Part shown: one piece after another, positions 53,707-64,000 of the stretch
Layout of the letters: each line of letters opens with the position of its first letter
How positions within the stretch are numbered: the first letter of the stretch is position 1
Assembly (NCBI GenBank): GCA_047495785.1
Contig: JBLDXI010000015.1
Span: 2,790,001 to 2,854,000 of the forward strand
From: Lepidodermella squamata
Lineage: Eukaryota > Gastrotricha
Direction: 5' to 3'
DNA: 64,000 nt
Translations under genes and position numbers: made by a program
The notes under the pieces: generated by a model
The model's database searches: none
What the model was told of the DNA's origin: nothing
The model's input: the letters and a program-made list of their open reading frames with translations, nothing else

Positions 53707-56112
53707 AAATTTGAATTTTTTCACGTAGCTAATGACCTACATCATTCGATCCACAAAACTTCGCTGATCAAACTGATTGATAAGCCTAAAACCTTTTTTG
53801 AAAAAATAATTTTGCTGGCAATGGTGATGATTATTTATTTCATGCAATATGCGAATTTTTGCTTTCACCTTGTTCCACATGACTGATTTTTTTGTGCTGC
53901 GTGCTTTTTTGTTCTTGTGCGGAGAACAGTTGTTTCTCGCTTGTATAAACATTAATAAAAAAAAGCGGAGAGATAAATCGCGTTTTTTACTGGATCCGAT
54001 AATCTCCCCTCAGCGAGTTCGAATCCTGGCTTCAGACTACAATTGTACCTGTAATCGCATGTAAACAAATATTACAAGTAATTTTCTACGCAATCCTATT
54101 TCTTTTAGACAATGTATTTTCGACTTTTATTCTAGCTAAAATATAAATTATTATTAGTCAGTTCCCAGGAGAATGTGCGGAAATGATTTTATTTTAATCG
54201 CCTCTTCCCACGCATGTGTTCTTCTTTCATTCTTCGATTTGTGTATAATTTTTCGCACCTAAAATTTCGAATGATTTTTTAACTGAATTAATGCGCGGCC
54301 GCAAGTAAGTGGTACTTGTTGTGATATTTTCTCGCAATTGATTACCCGTCGTTTTTGCGGTTATATTTTCGCCGCTGCTATTATATGCGCGCGTGATATA
54401 GGTAAAAAATAAATAAATCGCGCGCGAAAAGCTAATACGTGACCCGCAAAAAGTTTCCGGCCTTTGCGCGCTAATGACAAAACGTGCGCTTTTCGTCGAC
54501 CACTTGATACATTCACGAGTTCCAGTTTTTGCGCGCCGGCAACAACAAAACCGAAACTGTGTGGCTATATAATACATAACATAATAGATTTTTCTTGTTT
54601 CTCAATTTCTAGGTGTATTATATTGATAGTTTGGTGCGAAAAATCATTTACAACGTTTTACGCGCTATAATATATTACAAACGGCTAGCTTTGATGATGA
54701 TGATGACCAACGAGTCGCGTTTGGGGAGTGAAAAATAACAATTTCCACTCTCGCAGCATATACCGGCTATATTTAAGGCAAACTTTCGTCATTACTACAT
54801 ATAATACATATAGCGACTTTAATATGAAATCGAATCAAAGCGCAAACAATATAAACATATTGAAGGATCAATTTGCCATCTCATTTTCATTTCCTGGTGG
54901 GACACGATAGCGATGAGTTAGTTACCTTATATAATATATTACAACGGCGCCACATGTGCGCCGCGAACCATTGTCCATTACAATATATGCAAAATTTTCA
55001 ATTTTTATTTTTATTCCTATGTAGCATAAATATCTCAATACTATGTATATCCAGTTCCGTCAAATTAGATTGAGTAATTACCTCACATGGGTTTTTTTCC
55101 ACTGAGGGACATGTTTTGCGCACCTTGCACTCGCGCTTTTTTATTACGCGTGCGCGCGCACCTGTCGCAATTTTTTAAGGTGGACTTGTTGCGCGTTCAA
55201 GTGCTAAATTGATTCGTCGACTCAACACACACACCCTAAACATTTTAAGAAGTAGCTCATCATTGATAGTACGTATCACTTGCACGCCGCGCGCGTCAAA
55301 TGAAGCGTGATATACGCGCGCTTCTTTTCTGTAATAATATATCTATTCTCGTCTGAAAAAACGCGTTAATATACCACCACCTTTTAGGGCGGGTAAAATT
55401 GCGTGTTATTATAACAATGGGGGGTAGTCTTTTATAATTATATCTATACCACCCGGCGAGCTGAAAACACCGGTGGCATAATATACTATACCAGCTCGAG
55501 TGGTTATAAGAGAAAAACAAGACTGGACTGTGGTTATTATATAATTTAGCACCCGTCACATGCACGCTGAGTGATGATACTTATCCAGTTAATGAACAAG
55601 TACCTCCCACGTACCTTACGGCTTCACGAGTAGCTATACTGGTATTTACCCGAGTCTTGCACCTGTATTGAAGAGTGGATTTCTTGTTTCAAACAGCGAC
55701 TTTTAGATCAACCATGCGCAACGTAATATTATATTACCTGATTTATTATAAAAAATAAATCTGACATATTTATTACGCGTATTTATAATTGGTATAGTTA
55801 CCGCTGTGGCCTCTAAACGCGATTGATTTTCGGGAGTGCGCGCGTATAATAAAATTAATATTATATAATCCCGACCACCATCTTCACCTCATATGTGTCT
55901 CTCGCTCGGGGCTGTATTTTCATTTCCCATATTGCCGCGTTTAATACCATTAATTTATATAGATTTTTTTCCGCGGCTATATTTTGTTACATTCGTCGAG
56001 CCGATTCGTCTCGTGTCGCGCTCACATGGCGCCGATGCGATGCCAATAAATTGTCGTGAATGAGCCGCCGCCGTCGCCATCTTATCTGCACTACTGCTGC
56101 TGTCACCGAGCC
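53707..56112. other. Long intergenic region without recognised genes
   Basis: Rich in ATATAATA and GCGCGC tracts; many short frames on both strands but none with coding character. A weak B-box-like GAGTTCGAATCCTGG at about 54018 has no matching A-box. The part nearest 56112 is the promoter side of the EB-like gene; several TATATAA strings are present but none is decisive. Confidence 0.3.
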
Positions 56113-59100
56113 ATGAATGTAGCCGTTTTCTCAATTTCATGTGCTGTCAACTTGCTGTTTTCAACGCTAACATCAGGCCTGTTGTTCGATAGTAAGTTTA
56201 TTAAAGAAAAAACTGACTCGATATAATTTTAACATATTTTTTTTCTTTGTGAAATAGTTTGTTCGAAATCGTCAGATTGCAGGGGCCCAAATGAAATATG
56301 CGAGAGATTTTTGTTCACAGTTCGTTGATTTTTGGTGTGCTGTTCAAAATCTGAATGATTTTCGTTTTTTTATAGAATCCTTCCTGTCTAATGGGAACAT
56401 GCCAGTGCGCTCCATGTCACGTGATAGACATCGAAGGCTGCCAGCGAGGTGAGTTATCGTTATAGCTCTTTTCAAATTTGAACCTTTGAACCAATATATA
56501 TTTTATTGTTATAAACAACAAAAGCCCGCTGTTATTTATAAATAACAGTTGCCATAACGACACTGGAGTAACTAGAATTTCTTTGGATATGTGTTTTAAG
56601 GTTAAGGATTATTTCATTTAACGGGTTCGTAGAGGAAAGAATTAATCATCTTGCTGCTGCGATAGGCTATTTCCGAAAGGATTCGATGGATGGTCGGTCT
56701 GCCGATTCCTAAATTGCGCAATGCGTCCACTGCCGGCATTTATAAATCTGTTGACATCTTACTATTATCATAGCAATATTTTTCTAATAATGGGGTCGAC
56801 AGTCTTGGCGGTGTAAAATTATATTAATTAATACTCAAGTACAATTTTCGAAGAGGTCATCGTAATGGAAAAGCTACTAAGCTGTTGGTTTAGTTTATCA
56901 AACCTCCACGGGGAAATAGTGAGTTTAGCACCGGGAAGCATCCTGTATTACAAACAGCTTGAGCTTGGGGAGCTTGAGCTTGCTACAATCTACATTTTGC
57001 TTGCCGTCTCATACTTTGGTATTAAAGGGTAAAATTCGCCGAAATTATTTAAGCGGAACACAATTGTCCTGTGTTTAACTACATTTTAATCGCGGAACTT
57101 ACAAAAACCACAAATTGAACATGAACTGAATACCTAAAATACTAAAGTGTAAGTATTTTACGACTTATTATCATGAAATTAGTTGTCTCCGAGTGAAGAT
57201 CCATCTTCATGAAGGAAATTATGCTGGAGGTCATCGGCAATTTTCGAGATTTTTCTTACTCAATCAAAATTTAAAAAAGGAGGATAATGATACACTACAG
57301 CGGGTCAACGAATTACGTGCTGTTTGAGCGTAGTTGACGTAATTTACTTAAAAATGAGAATTAACAATGTTAATTGTCGCATCCTATTCGTCTTTTATAT
57401 TATAAGAGCTCACTTTTTTACCTCAAAATGCCCAACGCGAGACCAATCTCCATTGACCGTCTCATGCCCCCTGCTGCCGCCGCTGCCGCTGACCAGTCAC
57501 GGTAACTGCTGTTGAGGAGGAGGTGCTCGAACCGGGCGCCGGGCGCCCGGTTCGTGCGGGTCGGCGGCGGCAGCACGGGGCATGGGGCGGTCAATGGAGA
57601 TTGGTCTCGCGTTGGGCATTTTGAGGTAAAAAAGTGAGCTCTTATAATATAAAAGACGAATAGGATGCGACAATTAACATTGTTAATTCTCATTTTTAAG
57701 TAAATTACGTCAACTACGCTCAAACAGCACGTAATTCGTTGACCCGCTGTAGTGTATCACTATCCTCCTTCGACAAATTAGGAAAAAATATGCAGAATTT
57801 GGCTCTAAACTTACCTTCATTTTTCTAATGGCTTGAGTTCTAGACCGTTCTATATCACGTTCTTTTATTTTAACACATTAAAGTTTTGACAAGAGCTGAC
57901 TTTCTCAGTTCATAATTATCCCTCTTTTAAGTTTTGCTATATTTTTTTCAGTTAAATATCTGAATAATTTGGACGAACCTTGCACTGTTGGCAAGATGTC
58001 CGAAATGATAACAGTCCCCCGAGCAGCGTGCGAAAACGGCGCCGTTCGCTGCCAAATGTCCGAACGGCGATCAGGCCGGTGTTTCGCGTACAAAAACTGC
58101 TCCAACCTCAGCGCCGTCTCCTTCGCCGAGTCGACGAACCAGCGCGTGCTAACATTCGGCAGCAGCACAGTTAACGGTGTCTGCTCGCCGGGCATGGTCT
58201 GCCGCGACAACCGGTGCGTGTGCCCTGAGGTGTGGCAGCGCTTCGACGCCGTCACGCAACAGTGCGTCGAGCGGCGGTACGGCGACACGTGCAGCCAGGA
58301 CTCGGACTGCATGGTCCGGAGTCGGGTTAACCGCGGCTGGTCGAACCTCATGTACTGCGACCTACAGGAGGGCCGATGTTCTTGCCAACAGGGTACGAAA
58401 CCGGCGCAGTGGTCCGGCATTGACCCGGATCGGAATACTTTCATCACCATGACAACGTGTTTCAAATCGACGATCAAAACTGGCCTGTACAACGGCACGT
58501 GTATGAATAACCCAATTTCGGACAATATGGACGATAGAACTAGGATATGCGCGCCTGGTTTTACGTGTGTGATTTGCCCTGATAGCATGAGTCTGGCTGG
58601 AGAGTGCAGTAAGTTTTTCAAAAACGAATTTCACTCTTGATTTTACAAAAAAACTTTCAACGAGAAATGTCCGAAATTAGGGCAATTAAAGTACCTTGAT
58701 CGGGAACATGATTAAATTGACCTTTTTTGACTAGGGTCCAAAGGCTTGAAAGAGGGGCTATATTTTAAATGGAATTATCGGCTTTGATTTGACATGAAAT
58801 CAAGAGGAAAAAATCAAAAATAAATATTCATAAAAAGTGGCAAGCTTTGGATATCGTTTTTTCAGCTGAAAAATCGGATAAAATAGGACTGTCCCACAGC
58901 TAAAAGACGTTCATTTTTGTTGACCTATTCGCAATTTCAAAGGTCAACAAAAATTTGAATATTCAGGTTGCGATTTTAAATACTTCAAAGGCCGTTGCAT
59001 ATGCAAATGAGCAAAAAATAATCGATAATTTTCCAAAAGGTTATTGCCTAAACACATTGCCTAAAATCGGTTAAAAATCGCAGAATTCTCAAAATTTGCA

Positions 59101-59505
59101 GAAAAATCAGGAATGGCCTTGCCTACCGTTCGCTCGAGTTTTATAATTTTGCTGAGTAAAGCTGATTTTTCATCCTTCGAGAATTACAGCTCGATATTTT
59201 GATGATTCATAATATAAATTTTTGCGTTTGCCCTAATTATGGACATTTCTTGTTTTTTTTAATAAGTATTTTTTCAATTTTTCGTGCAAATGATGATTCG
59301 TATTTTTACAATTTTCTGTACTTCAGGACTGATTGACCATTCCCAAGTGTTTTCAACCGAGCAATGTGGCCGGCGATTCTCGCGCCCCGAAATCGGCAGC
59401 TCAAACTCAAACGCGCCTTCTTCATCCTCGAGTCAGAACCTCGCTCTTACCCTTGTGGTACTCCTAATAGCTGCCTCAACAACGTGTTTACACCTGAAAA
59501 AATGA
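56113..59505 (+). CDS. Secreted/membrane-anchored EB-like cysteine-rich protein
   Basis: Five exons (56113-56191, 56258-56319, 56376-56448, 57952-58608, 59327-59505) total 1050 nt and 349 residues, all phases compatible. Exon 1 encodes a signal peptide (1-22). Exons 2-3 encode ICSKSSDCRGPNEIC and CLMGTCQCAPCHVIDIEGC. Exon 4 carries further modules such as CSPGMVCRDNRCVCPEVW and CDLQEGRCSCQQG. The last exon ends in a Ser-rich stretch and a hydrophobic tail (about 325-345), suggesting a C-terminal membrane or GPI anchor. The donor of exon 2 (GTTCGT) is weak, so that junction is uncertain. Intron 3 holds a 494-bp palindromic element. Role unknown; cysteine-module proteins of this kind are often extracellular. 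Confidence 0.75.
57277..57770. mobile_element. 494-bp near-perfect palindromic element
   Basis: Arms of roughly 190 bp are almost identical inverted copies, starting AAGGAGGATAATGATACACT on the left and ending AGTGTATCACTATCCTCCTT on the right. Similarity continues through GACCAATCTCCATTGACCG. The GC-rich centre holds a 27-bp palindrome (about 57527-57554, CCGGGCGCC core). Mirror-image reading frames arise from the palindrome and are not genes. No target duplication recognised. It is inside intron 3 of the EB-like gene. Confidence 0.88.
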
Positions 59506-59734
59506 ATAGCGAATATAAACGAATAATCTCTCTCGGTCTCAAACAAGTCTTCGTTTTCACTGTTTCTCATTATTTAATCATAAATTTTCTAGTGTACGTG
59601 TGTATATAGTATTCGAATTGTTTCACCGAAAATTTCAAACTTATTTATTGCGAGAAAAAAAGAATATTTTGAATGATGACAATAATTGTAAAATTTTTCA
59701 AAAATTTCTTCGGGAATAAAAAATATTGAAGATG
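59506..59734. other. Convergent 3' ends
   Basis: The EB-like gene (plus) and the pseudokinase gene (minus) stop 230 bp apart. A plus-strand AATAAA at 59715-59720 and a minus-strand AATAAA at 59644-59649 imply overlapping 3' UTRs. Confidence 0.5.
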
Positions 59735-61544
59735 CTATAGCGATGTCTTTGGTTGTGCCGGCATTACGACCAGATAATTGCTCGATGAAACCGGCAATTT
59801 CGGGTTATTTATCGCCAATATTAGGTACGGACATTTTGTCGAACGAGTTTCTAGGAGTGGATTCGAAGAAATAGCTGTTATTCTAGCCGTGCCATCAGTT
59901 CCAGCAAGTTGCAAAGGTTGATTTTCTGACTTCGACAACTGGCCGTTTGGAGCCATTTCAAATAGCCAAATTCCAGGTCCTTTTTTGCCATTAAAGGCCA
60001 CAAATAAGTTTCCATCCTTGTCGAATGAAGCTGCAATCGGTTTTTTTCCGTTCATCGGTAAATTTTCCGAGTGAACTTGGGTTACTTTCAACGAATTTTG
60101 GGGTGAATCGTATTTTTCGATAAAAATATAGAGAAGCCTTATGGACGTATTTAATAGATCGGAAACGGCTAGAACCGCCAATGTGACAGTTGTCGCGTCG
60201 ACCCTGCCTCGAGCCAAGCTGAAGACAGCAATTTTGTCCAGCCTCGAATTTTCGATATTGATATCCAATAATCCTGACGATCGGTCGAACGCAACGATTC
60301 GGCTGTGGTTATTCTCGCAACAGGTGATGAAAATGATTTCATTCGCTGGATCTATCGCGATGGCGCTTTTTCCGTTGATTCTGCGAATTAAGTCGAATTC
60401 TTGACTGCTACGCTGGAGGTTTCCGTCCAGGAATGATACCGTAACGTAATCACCATCTTCCGTTAACAAGCTGATCCGAGTTTTAAGCTGGTTAAAAGCC
60501 GCCGCCTTAACACGGCACCTGGTTCGTTTTCGGCAAATTTCATAGCCTTTGGATGTCTCGAACAGCTAAAATGATGAAAATTAGGATTGAAAAAAGTTGA
60601 AAATTTACGGCAATTCAATTATTGAACAATTCTGGAAAATTTAAATAAATATATTAACAATTCTAATTAATTCTTTGGAATATTTAAAAAAATATTGAAT
60701 TTTTTAAATTAGTTAAAAAATGAAGGTACTCACCACTAATTCTCCGTCGTTGCAAACAGCGATGAGGAGTTCCGGGAAATAAACAAAATCCACAATACGG
60801 GTTGTCAATTCGATGTCATTAAATATATGTTCGCTGCCGATTCCGATAGGTATCGCTTCTTTGGCCGGATCGACCCAATATTTCCCGAGGTAATTTCTCA
60901 AATGAACCGGAGATATCGCCATGAGAGATCTTGGAAATGGCTCTTGTTGGAAATTCTCACTAGAATTTAGCTCGAGTAGTTCCGCGAGTCGAAGTCTGAA
61001 TTGTTCGCTGTAATGCGTGATTTTTTCGAGATTTCGCATCGATTCAATGAGCTGATTGAATTTATCGCTGTATTTTGCGTAGACCAACCAAAACCCCTTG
61101 CGCGTGTAACAAATCGCTTCCCACTGGCCTAAAGTAACAAGGTAGTGCATAATCCGGCCAAAATCGATGATGTCTTTCTGTCTAATTTCTTCAATATCGA
61201 CGTTTTCTGGCAACCTAGACGGCTGGATTCGAATAGTGTCCTGGTAAATTTCGACAGTCTGCGGGCTCAATCGACCGTGACCGACGCCCCCGTTATGCCA
61301 ACCTGCGTCGAGCCTTAATAACAGTTGGAAGCCCATTGACAAAATCTAGAAAATTCAATTAATTTTTGATTCAATACTGGACCTTTTTGCATACCTTATA
61401 TTCCGTCATTGGGTAAGCATTACGTTGATAAACATATTCTTCAAGGGTGATGTAGGTCAAGGAATCAACACTATCACTATCACCAGTCGTTGAATCACTA
61501 TCGACGCTAAGTGTACCTGTAACTTTGAGGGGTATGCAATCCAT
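59735..61544 (-). CDS. Pseudokinase C-lobe-like domain fused to a beta-propeller-like region
   Basis: Three exons (61544-61395, 61345-60734, 60565-59735), all phase 0, total 1593 nt and 530 residues. The start Met (61544) is the first after an upstream stop. Residues 30-125 resemble the C-lobe of a protein kinase: YITLEEYVYQRN (alpha-D), HGRLSPQTVEI at 73-83 in the place of the HRD loop, IRI, then DIIDFGRIMHYLVTLG at 108-123 like kinase helix F. HRD is HGR, no DFG is seen and the N-lobe is absent, so no catalysis is expected. Residues about 235-530 contain repeated beta-rich units (LLTEDGDYVTVSFLDG, IAASFDKDGNLFVAFNG) like an NHL/WD-type propeller. No signal peptide or TM. I do not recognise the combined architecture. 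Confidence 0.65.
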
Positions 61545-62330
61545 TTCAATTGAAAATGAAAATGCATATGTTTATACGACTTTATATATTCGCACGTCTT
61601 GCGGTTATCCGGTTTCATTTTTAGATCAGCTTTCAATGAATATCTATCACGATTTCGTATGAATTTCGTGGTCATGATTCAATGAAGTGACGCAAAATTG
61701 TGTAAACTTTACCCTCACTCGGTTTTTTTTGTATAATTTTTTTATTGGTATACATGCCAAGCAAGACGTTGAAAAGGCTAAAATAGCCTAAGCTTCGTGA
61801 GCACGAAAAAGTGATAAAACGAAAGTACTGACAATAAAGTTCTCAACGGTGGATGCAGACGTGAATCTGAAACCTCCACGGATGAAAGTGAGTCATACCA
61901 TTATCATAACGGAAATAATGATGAATTTTATCGATTTAATGCTAATGAGAGCAGCCTTATATCACGAAGGTATCATGGTAAAAAATTTGTGTAAAGCATG
62001 GCTCGAAAATCTTTCTAGATTTTTCTCTTACTAAATTCTCTTATGTATTTGCTTCATTTAATTTTATTTACCATTGAGTCTCATTATTGGCTATATCCGA
62101 TAAGTAACTTCGAATTGGGACTGAGGTTTCCGGAATCAAAGCTTCCGAACGTGCAAAACCAACCTCTTGAAATAATACTTTATTCAGTTTATTCGGGGAA
62201 TAATACAAAGGAAGCTCCAAAATTTTGGAAATGTCTAGAAAAATCAGCAATTTCGGTTGAAAATCCCAAAAAATAAAGTAAACAAATGATTTATTTTTAA
62301 TTAAGTATTTTTAATATGTCATTAATTACA
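61545..62330. other. Upstream region of the pseudokinase gene
   Basis: No supported gene. Short frames at 61849-62034 and 62043-62276 lack coding signs. If an N-lobe exists for the downstream gene, its exons should be on the minus strand here, but none was seen. Confidence 0.3.
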
Positions 62331-62881
62331 GCGCGTCTCAGAAGTTGCGCAGCTATTTTTGATTTGGCAACTTTCAACTTTTTTTTATATTAACCCTACC
62401 GAGAGAATATTGCGAGAGAAAAATGCCATCTTTTATCCAATTTTAACCACAGATGTAAACAATTTACCGGAGAAAACTCAGGTAACCCCGATGGTAACTG
62501 GTTCGGTAATTTTCGGTATTTTACCCGGTTGGACTGAATTTCTTCGGACTTTTTTAATCCCATTAGCAAGTGACATGGCATATCGAGATTTTATTTGTAC
62601 AACCATCCGCCTCTCGGCGCTCTAGGCGCGATAACTTATGCCATGTAGATTAGGTTAAAGTAGTCGATGAAATATTCATGTGGAAGTTTTTAGAAAAATC
62701 TGATGAATTTATAAAACGGAGTTAGAAATGTACATATTAAAAACGAGCGTATGTAGTTAATTGGTGTCAAATGTTATCCAGTTCCTGGGGTCGATTCTGA
62801 GGTTGTAAGCGGGCTTCGGTTGATTTCGAATATGCTACGCTGGGCAGCGTTTTTCAATTTCATGTGCTGTATCGGTAGACG

Positions 62882-63433
62882 GTGTCAGGGTCGACATGTG
62901 GTCTAGATACTTGGCACTTACGAGTGAGCTTGCGAGACAGCGTTCCACACTCAAACAGCGATACCACTCTCTCGCAGTTGGCACCGACCAAACTCGAAAA
63001 ATTACAACGTCGCCAAGATCAAGCGGTGAGAATTATTTGCCACGCTCCAATGAACGCTGATCCAGCACCGCTCAGAGTAAGCCTTGGATGGCTGGATCTC
63101 GACGGAAAGCGAAAGGTCCACCTTGCGACGCTAATATGGCGCTGCATCCACGGTGAGGCCCCGGTAGCCATTGCCAACTTTTTCGAACTACGAACAGCGC
63201 CAATGGCTTCCACCCGTAATCAAAACGCCCTGAAAGCACTTTCGAACATCCTGGTAGTGCCCAGGACTAAATCAGCAATCATGGATCGTTGTTTGGCCCA
63301 CCATGGAGCGGTGTTCTGGAATTCCCTCCCCGACCGCATCCGCACGTGCAAAACTGCCGACCAGTGCAGAAACCTGGTCTACCGTCATCTACTATCACAA
63401 CAAAAAGAACTCAACTCGAGCACCGTCGCCTGA
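62882..63433 (+). pseudogene. 5'-truncated LINE: C-terminal end of a reverse transcriptase ORF
   Basis: The frame encodes LEKLQRRQDQAVRIICHAP, then IWRCIHGEAPVAIANFFELR and GAVFWNSLPDRIRTCKTADQ, ending at TGA (63431-63433). This is the characteristic C-terminal region of Jockey/CR1/RTE-type LINE proteins after the reverse transcriptase domain. The polymerase domain itself is missing, as expected of 5' truncation. A short 3' UTR and the tail at about 63621-63650 follow. Confidence 0.8.
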
Positions 63434-63620
63434 AACCTGAAGACAAGCTTCTGTATTTTTATATTTTTATACTGATCCTACAAACTAACAATCATCATCT
63501 TTGTTTCTTTGTTGTTGAACTTGAGCTTTTTCACGAAACATTTTGTACAGAATTTTCCTAATCTCATTTCTATTTCAGCTGAGCTTTCCAACGATATTAT
63601 ATCACCTGGATGTATGGCTC

Positions 63621-63870
63621 ATAAATAAATAAATAAATAAATAAATAAATTATAAAGCTATCCAGCTTGTCAAGAATTGTTGTTGCCTAAAAATTGTTGT
63701 TACATCACTACTACACTATCTGCACTCGTAAAAGCAATTTTTGTTATTATTTGCCAATGTCCTATTCATCTGTAAACTGTCCTGCAATTACATGTTTCAC
63801 TTTCAAATTACCTCTTGTCAAGCTGCCGTCTTCTGGGCGTTAAAGCTTATAAATAAATAAATAAATAAAT
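63621..63870 (+). repeat. Two (AAAT)n tails
   Basis: Tandem AAAT repeats occur at 63621-63650 and 63848-63870, each preceded by a GC-richer block (TGTATGGCTC; CTTCTGGGCGTTAAAGC). This is typical of LINE 3' tails. The second marks another, still shorter insertion directly downstream of the first. Confidence 0.7.
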
Positions 63871-64000
63871 CATTATAGAGTTTCTGAACCCCTTCCCGTG
63901 TATAGTCTTTGCTTGCGTTACTTATGGGACAAGCTGTGTGAACCTACAAATAATCTTTCAAAACTTTCGGCATGGGCTTCCAAATGATAAAATTATAACC
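63871..64000. other. Right edge of the window
   Basis: Contains the inverted mariner-like end at about 63918-63938. No gene. Confidence 0.4.

Larger units (their letters stand above)
62331..63938. mobile_element. Mariner-like relic interrupted by a LINE
   Basis: The left end, TA-flanked, reads CAGCGCGTCTCAGAAGTTGC. The right end near 63938 is its inverted counterpart (ACTTATGGGACAAGCTGTG). Both resemble the ends of the MITE at 24996-25356. The body at 62480-62580 is an inverted copy of that MITE's interior (GATGGTAACTGGTTCGGTAA). The middle has been filled by a truncated LINE and A-rich tails. Confidence 0.5.

Noticed and set aside
54001-54045. tRNA-like T-arm (GAGTTCGAATCCTGG)
   Set aside because: No A-box at proper distance and the T-stem does not pair, so it is not called a tRNA or SINE.
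57324-57723. Two mirror-image ORFs starting with the same residues
   Set aside because: They arise because the element is palindromic; neither has splice signals or a domain.
62043-62276. 77-codon plus-strand ORF
   Set aside because: No coding bias, splice context or homology seen.

Overview
The window is nuclear DNA of an invertebrate animal. Protein-coding genes are split by GT-AG introns, many only 45-60 bp long with T-rich acceptors ending in TTTCAG or TTTTAG. It carries a U2 snRNA gene, a eukaryotic tRNA-Glu, a Cys-loop receptor, a nuclear receptor, globins, EB-type cysteine-rich secreted proteins, and P, Mutator-like, mariner-like and LINE relics. Short T-rich introns plus repeated EB modules suggest an ecdysozoan, perhaps a nematode; that placement is inference. 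No bacterial or organellar features were seen.

From 1 to 19.9 kb the window is a transposon graveyard with one host gene in it. It holds a decayed Mutator-like (MULE) transposase (1.5-2.3 kb), a decayed non-LTR retrotransposon (2.9-5.6 kb) interrupted by a 779-bp palindromic element with an 8-bp target duplication, and a GC-rich repeat element containing a tRNA-like block (6.6-7.4 kb). A P-superfamily element has both ends and an 8-bp duplication intact (9774-13349) and sits inside an older palindromic element. A 3.4-kb MULE (16485-19863) has its FLYWCH/transposase gene interrupted by another element. Between the last two lies a divergent Cys-loop receptor gene with about seven predicted membrane helices (14.5-16.1 kb).

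From 19.9 to 61.5 kb are ordinary host genes with elements confined mainly to introns. In order: an intronless trypsin-like protease (-), 2-oxoglutarate dehydrogenase E1 (-, 4 exons, with an antisense tRNA-Glu in an intron), an M1 aminopeptidase (-, 7 exons including a 28-nt microexon), a secreted protein with two copies of a six-cysteine module (-), two globins in tandem (+), two EB-type secreted proteins (-), a divergent nuclear receptor (-), two tandem class-V PLP enzymes (+, one with a U2 snRNA in its last intron), a third EB-like protein (+), and a pseudokinase-like plus propeller-like protein (-). For almost all of these the joined exon lengths are exact multiples of three, which supports the models.

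From 62.3 to 64 kb there is a mariner-like relic containing a 5'-truncated LINE with (AAAT)n tails.

The least familiar items are the pseudokinase/propeller gene, the extra-helix Cys-loop receptor, the two-module cysteine-rich protein, the nuclear receptor with an expanded second zinc finger, and the nested P-superfamily elements. I did not find a clustered multi-gene system that could be called a new pathway.
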